Part shown: in pieces, positions 6,039 to 7,937 of the stretch | Numbering within the stretch: the first letter of the stretch is position 1 | Layout: every line of letters starts with the position of its first letter | Source: Sphingobacteriia bacterium | GTDB taxonomy: Bacteria > Bacteroidota > Bacteroidia > Chitinophagales > Chitinophagaceae | Direction of reading: 5' to 3' | NCBI GenBank assembly: GCA_004294465.1 | Contig: REAV01000113.1 | Location: forward strand, 1-7,937 | DNA: 7,937 nt | The notes under the pieces: generated by a model | What the model saw: only the letters and a program-made list of their open reading frames with translations | Databases searched by the model: none | Told to the model about the DNA's origin: nothing | Program-made: the position numbers and the translations under genes

Positions 6039-6422
6039 ATGAGTAAGAAGCAGTTATTTACGTTAGAATTTCCAGTTAGATGTTCTCCCGTTATTTTATA
6101 TGATTTTTTAGCAACTCCAGCTGGTCTACAGGAATGGTTTGCCGATAAAGTAGATGAGTGGGAAAACGTCTATAGTTTTTCTTGGAATGGTGGTGTGCCA
6201 GATAAGGCAGAAATTGTGGATAAGGAAGAAAATAAATTTATCCGTTTCCATTGGCTACATTCCGAAAAGAACGAATACTTTGAATTCAGAATCGAAAAAA
6301 CGGAAATTTCCAATCAAACTATTTTAGTGATAAAAGATTTCGCTGAAAAGAATGAAATCAAAGACCAGAGCCAATTATGGCAGTATCAGGTGAAAGAATT
6401 ATTCCACCGATTAGGCGCTTAA
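6039..6422 (+). CDS. START-like (SRPBCC-fold) domain protein
   Basis: Small cytoplasmic protein with the helix-grip START/SRPBCC fold, related to AHA1-type ligand-binding proteins; the ligand and role are unknown. From the ATG at 6039 it is 127 residues, almost all one domain. KKQLFTLEFPVRCSP is the first strand, VILYDFLATPAGLQEWFADKVD (18-39) the typical helix with the L.TP.GL.EWFAD motif, then several amphipathic strands, and the C-terminal helix QSQLWQYQVKELFHRLGA that closes the fold. An in-frame ATG at 6018 would add MKVKEKL. I prefer 6039 because MSKK is the common beginning as I recall the family, and because the promoter at 5977-6007 would put 6018 almost at the transcript end. No Shine-Dalgarno. 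No signal peptide or membrane segment. Its transcript probably ends at the terminator at 6494-6521, inside the convergent gene. Confidence 0.85.
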   Translation: MSKKQLFTLEFPVRCSPVILYDFLATPAGLQEWFADKVDEWENVYSFSWNGGVPDKAEIVDKEENKFIRFHWLHSEKNEYFEFRIEKTEISNQTILVIKDFAEKNEIKDQSQLWQYQVKELFHRLGA

Positions 6423-6430
6423 AAGCTAGA

Positions 6431-7048
6431 TTAATATTCAGATAGAATAGATAAAATTCTATTAAAATGAACTACAAAAAATTGATCAATATCATCCCAC
6501 TCTTGTAGTGGGATTTTTTTTGCCAATTTTAAAAAAGGCAATTGGGTTACTGTATCTCCATTCCAGTTAGCAATCGGAATATAATTAGATGAATCAAAAT
6601 GATGTTGCCATGGATCAGTTCCAACCCCTATGTACCAGTCTTTTGTTTCATTGGCATATTTCCCCAATAAACTAAAATACCGATCAATGGATGGACCATA
6701 TTTAGCCAAATATGCTCCTTTCAATACCAAATGAATACTGCAATGATTCCCCCACCAGAAAAAACTTCGAATGGCAAAAACGTCTTGTTCGGTAAAAAAA
6801 CGGGGGAAATCGAGCATTACATAGGGCAATTGCTGGTATTGTTCTCCCCTTGATATTTTGGGGGAAATGCTAAAAGTGGTGGAAGCATTAAACTCTGTAA
6901 ACCTTGCCACATCTTGTTGATAGGTTGCCGCAACCTGTCCAAATAGGTCGTATACTTTTTGAATTATAAGATTCTTTGTTAAAATCCAGTCTGCATTATT
7001 CACCAATTCGAGTTCCTTTGGTGAAAGTGTTACTTTTGCTTCACTCAT
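6431..7048 (-). CDS. Conserved-looking protein of unknown function, 205 aa
   Basis: I do not recognise the family. The product has 205 residues with no signal peptide, no membrane span and no obvious catalytic motif. It is rich in aromatics. The N-terminal helix region (about 8-55) is amphipathic. KISRGEQYQQLPYVMLDFPR (64-83) and FFWWGNHCSIHLVLKG (96-111) look like the core, with conserved-type Trp, His and Gly. DWYIGVGTDPWQHH (137-150) follows, and a last helix runs EWDDIDQFFVVHFNRIL. The ATG at 7048 lacks a Shine-Dalgarno. The gene ends eight bases from the convergent START-like gene and starts 23 bases from the divergent LptF/G-like gene. Its codons near the 3' end also encode the neighbour's terminator hairpin on the opposite strand. 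Reality of the gene rests on its length, its composition like that of its neighbours, and a neat fit between them. Confidence 0.8.
   Translation of the reverse strand: MSEAKVTLSPKELELVNNADWILTKNLIIQKVYDLFGQVAATYQQDVARFTEFNASTTFSISPKISRGEQYQQLPYVMLDFPRFFTEQDVFAIRSFFWWGNHCSIHLVLKGAYLAKYGPSIDRYFSLLGKYANETKDWYIGVGTDPWQHHFDSSNYIPIANWNGDTVTQLPFLKLAKKIPLQEWDDIDQFFVVHFNRILSILSEY
6494..6521 (+). terminator. Intrinsic terminator of the START-like gene, inside the convergent gene
   Basis: Perfect 8-base-pair stem ATCCCACT (6494-6501) / AGTGGGAT (6507-6514) with loop CTTGT, followed by an uninterrupted run of eight T (6514-6521) on the plus strand. On the minus strand the tail would be A-rich upstream, so it works only for plus-strand transcription. 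It lies about 70 bases past the START-like stop, within codons 179-188 of the minus-strand gene. Confidence 0.85.
7007..7038 (+). promoter_or_regulatory. Candidate promoter of the LptF/LptG-like gene, inside the divergent gene
   Basis: TTCG (7007-7010), a 20-base spacer and TACTTTTG (7031-7038), a perfect TAnnTTTG -7 with a 3/4 -33. Initiation near 7045 leaves a leader of about 27 bases before the GTG at 7072. The site overlaps the first codons of the divergent 205-residue gene. Confidence 0.45.
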
Positions 7049-7071
7049 AACAACAATATTAAGACAGGTTA

Positions 7072-7937
7072 GTGATAAAAAAACTCGACATATTAATAAT
7101 TAAATCTTTTATTGGTCCGTTTATAGCCGCATTCCTTATTTCGATCTTTGTATTGACCATGCAATTTTTTTGGTTATACATTGATGACCTGGTAGGAAAA
7201 GGCCTTGATATCATCACTGTTTTAAAACTGGTTGGTCTGGTTACTTTGTTTTGGGTTCCTACTGCTTTGCCACTTGCGCTTTTGTTTTCTTCTATTATGA
7301 CTTTTGGAAATTTAGGAGAAAGTTTTGAATTGGTTGCCATTAAAGCTGCAGGTATTCCTTTATTGCGTTTCATGCGCCCTTTATTAATCATTACTTTATT
7401 TATTTGCGGACTGGCTTTTTTATTTGCAAATAATATTATTCCAGTAACCCAATTAAAACTATCTGCATTAAAATACGATATCATTGTTTCTAAACCATCC
7501 ATTGATATTAAAGAAGGAATCTTTTATGACAAAATTGATGGGTATGTAATCAAATTGGGGAAGAAAGAAAAGAACGATAGCATTATTCATGATGTAGTGA
7601 TTTTTGAGAAGGGATATAATCTTCAAGACAATTTATTGATTGCAGAAAGTGGCGTAATGCGTGTTTCGAAGGATAAACAATTTTTAGAATTCATTTTGAA
7701 AAATGGTTGGCGTTACGAAGAAAAAGGGGCCAGAAATGTTACGAATACACAGTTCACCAGAATGGGATTCAGTGAATACAAGAAAGTATTTGATTTAAAA
7801 AGTTTTCAAATGAATAAAACAGGCGATAGCGCATTTTACGACCCAAAAATGTTGAGCATTCGTCAACTGAATCATGCCATAGATTCTTTAAACCATTTGG
7901 ATACTTTTTATGCTAAAAAATCAAATAAAGAAATTAC
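7072..7937 (+). CDS. LptF/LptG-family (YjgP/YjgQ) lipopolysaccharide export permease, 3' end cut off
   Basis: Inner-membrane permease subunit of the LptB2FG transporter that extracts lipopolysaccharide from the inner membrane and passes it to LptC/LptA. 288 codons are visible and the frame is still open at the window edge. The start is GTG at 7072, giving (M)IKKLDILIIKSFIGPF, which fits the usual N-terminus. An in-frame TAA at 7060 rules out an earlier start, and the next ATG (residue 30) would lose the first membrane helix. Membrane helices lie at about 13-34, 56-80 and 98-122. FWLYIDDLVGKGL (33-45) follows the first, and SFELVAIKAAGIPLLRFMRP (84-103) is the conserved coupling-helix segment that contacts the LptB ATPase. 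From about 135 the periplasmic beta-jellyroll domain begins (IKEGIFYDKIDGYVIKLGK). Whether it is the F or the G subunit cannot be settled here. The upstream AGG is too close to the GTG to be a convincing Shine-Dalgarno. Confidence 0.92.
   Translation, partial: MIKKLDILIIKSFIGPFIAAFLISIFVLTMQFFWLYIDDLVGKGLDIITVLKLVGLVTLFWVPTALPLALLFSSIMTFGNLGESFELVAIKAAGIPLLRFMRPLLIITLFICGLAFLFANNIIPVTQLKLSALKYDIIVSKPSIDIKEGIFYDKIDGYVIKLGKKEKNDSIIHDVVIFEKGYNLQDNLLIAESGVMRVSKDKQFLEFILKNGWRYEEKGARNVTNTQFTRMGFSEYKKVFDLKSFQMNKTGDSAFYDPKMLSIRQLNHAIDSLNHLDTFYAKKSNKEI

Noticed and set aside
7059..7502. Minus-strand open frame of 147 codons
   Set aside because: It lies antisense to the LptF/LptG-like gene, whose plus-strand frame shows clear family motifs and membrane helices. 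The antisense product is low-complexity and Lys/Asn/Ser-rich with no domain.

Overview
The window is a low-GC (roughly 35-40% by eye) stretch of a Bacteroidota chromosome, most likely from the Chitinophagaceae or a close relative. Three things point there: the sigma factor has the short Bacteroidota primary-sigma architecture beginning [15 protein letters not shown]; the intergenic regions carry -7/-33 promoters of the TAnnTTTG / TTTG type; and most starts lack a Shine-Dalgarno sequence. The placement comes from reading the sequence, not from a database search. Genes are densely packed. There is no tRNA, rRNA, CRISPR array, insertion sequence or phage gene, and no gene-free stretch above about 230 bases.

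Layout. On the minus strand, read right to left from 4211: ffh (SRP GTPase), rpsP (bS16, with its own promoter and a terminator after it), rimM (16S maturation factor), dinB (DNA polymerase IV), then a 1-Cys peroxiredoxin cut by the left edge. This is the old ffh-rpsP-rimM ribosome/SRP neighbourhood, but the usual next genes trmD and rplS are absent and dinB follows rimM after 17 bases. On the plus strand at 4302-5006, divergent from ffh, lies an exported TlpA-like thioredoxin. It meets, stop to stop with no spacer, a minus-strand primary-type sigma factor (5007-5812). Right of that are a START-like domain gene (plus), a conserved-looking gene of unknown function (minus), and the first 288 codons of an LptF/LptG-family lipopolysaccharide export permease (plus), running off the right edge.

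The most notable observation is that the sigma factor is broken into two overlapping reading frames. One carries regions 1.2 to 3.0 and the other carries region 4. They are joined by a TGATG stop/start overlap, and about 20-25 residues of the region 3.2 linker are missing. It is either a damaged paralogue, an assembly error, or a translationally coupled two-piece sigma factor. Secondary observations are a clean intrinsic terminator for the START-like gene embedded in the coding sequence of its convergent neighbour, a possible leaderless rimM promoter, and a canonical Shine-Dalgarno in front of ffh. The rest is ordinary housekeeping sequence, and I see no convincing undescribed multi-gene system.
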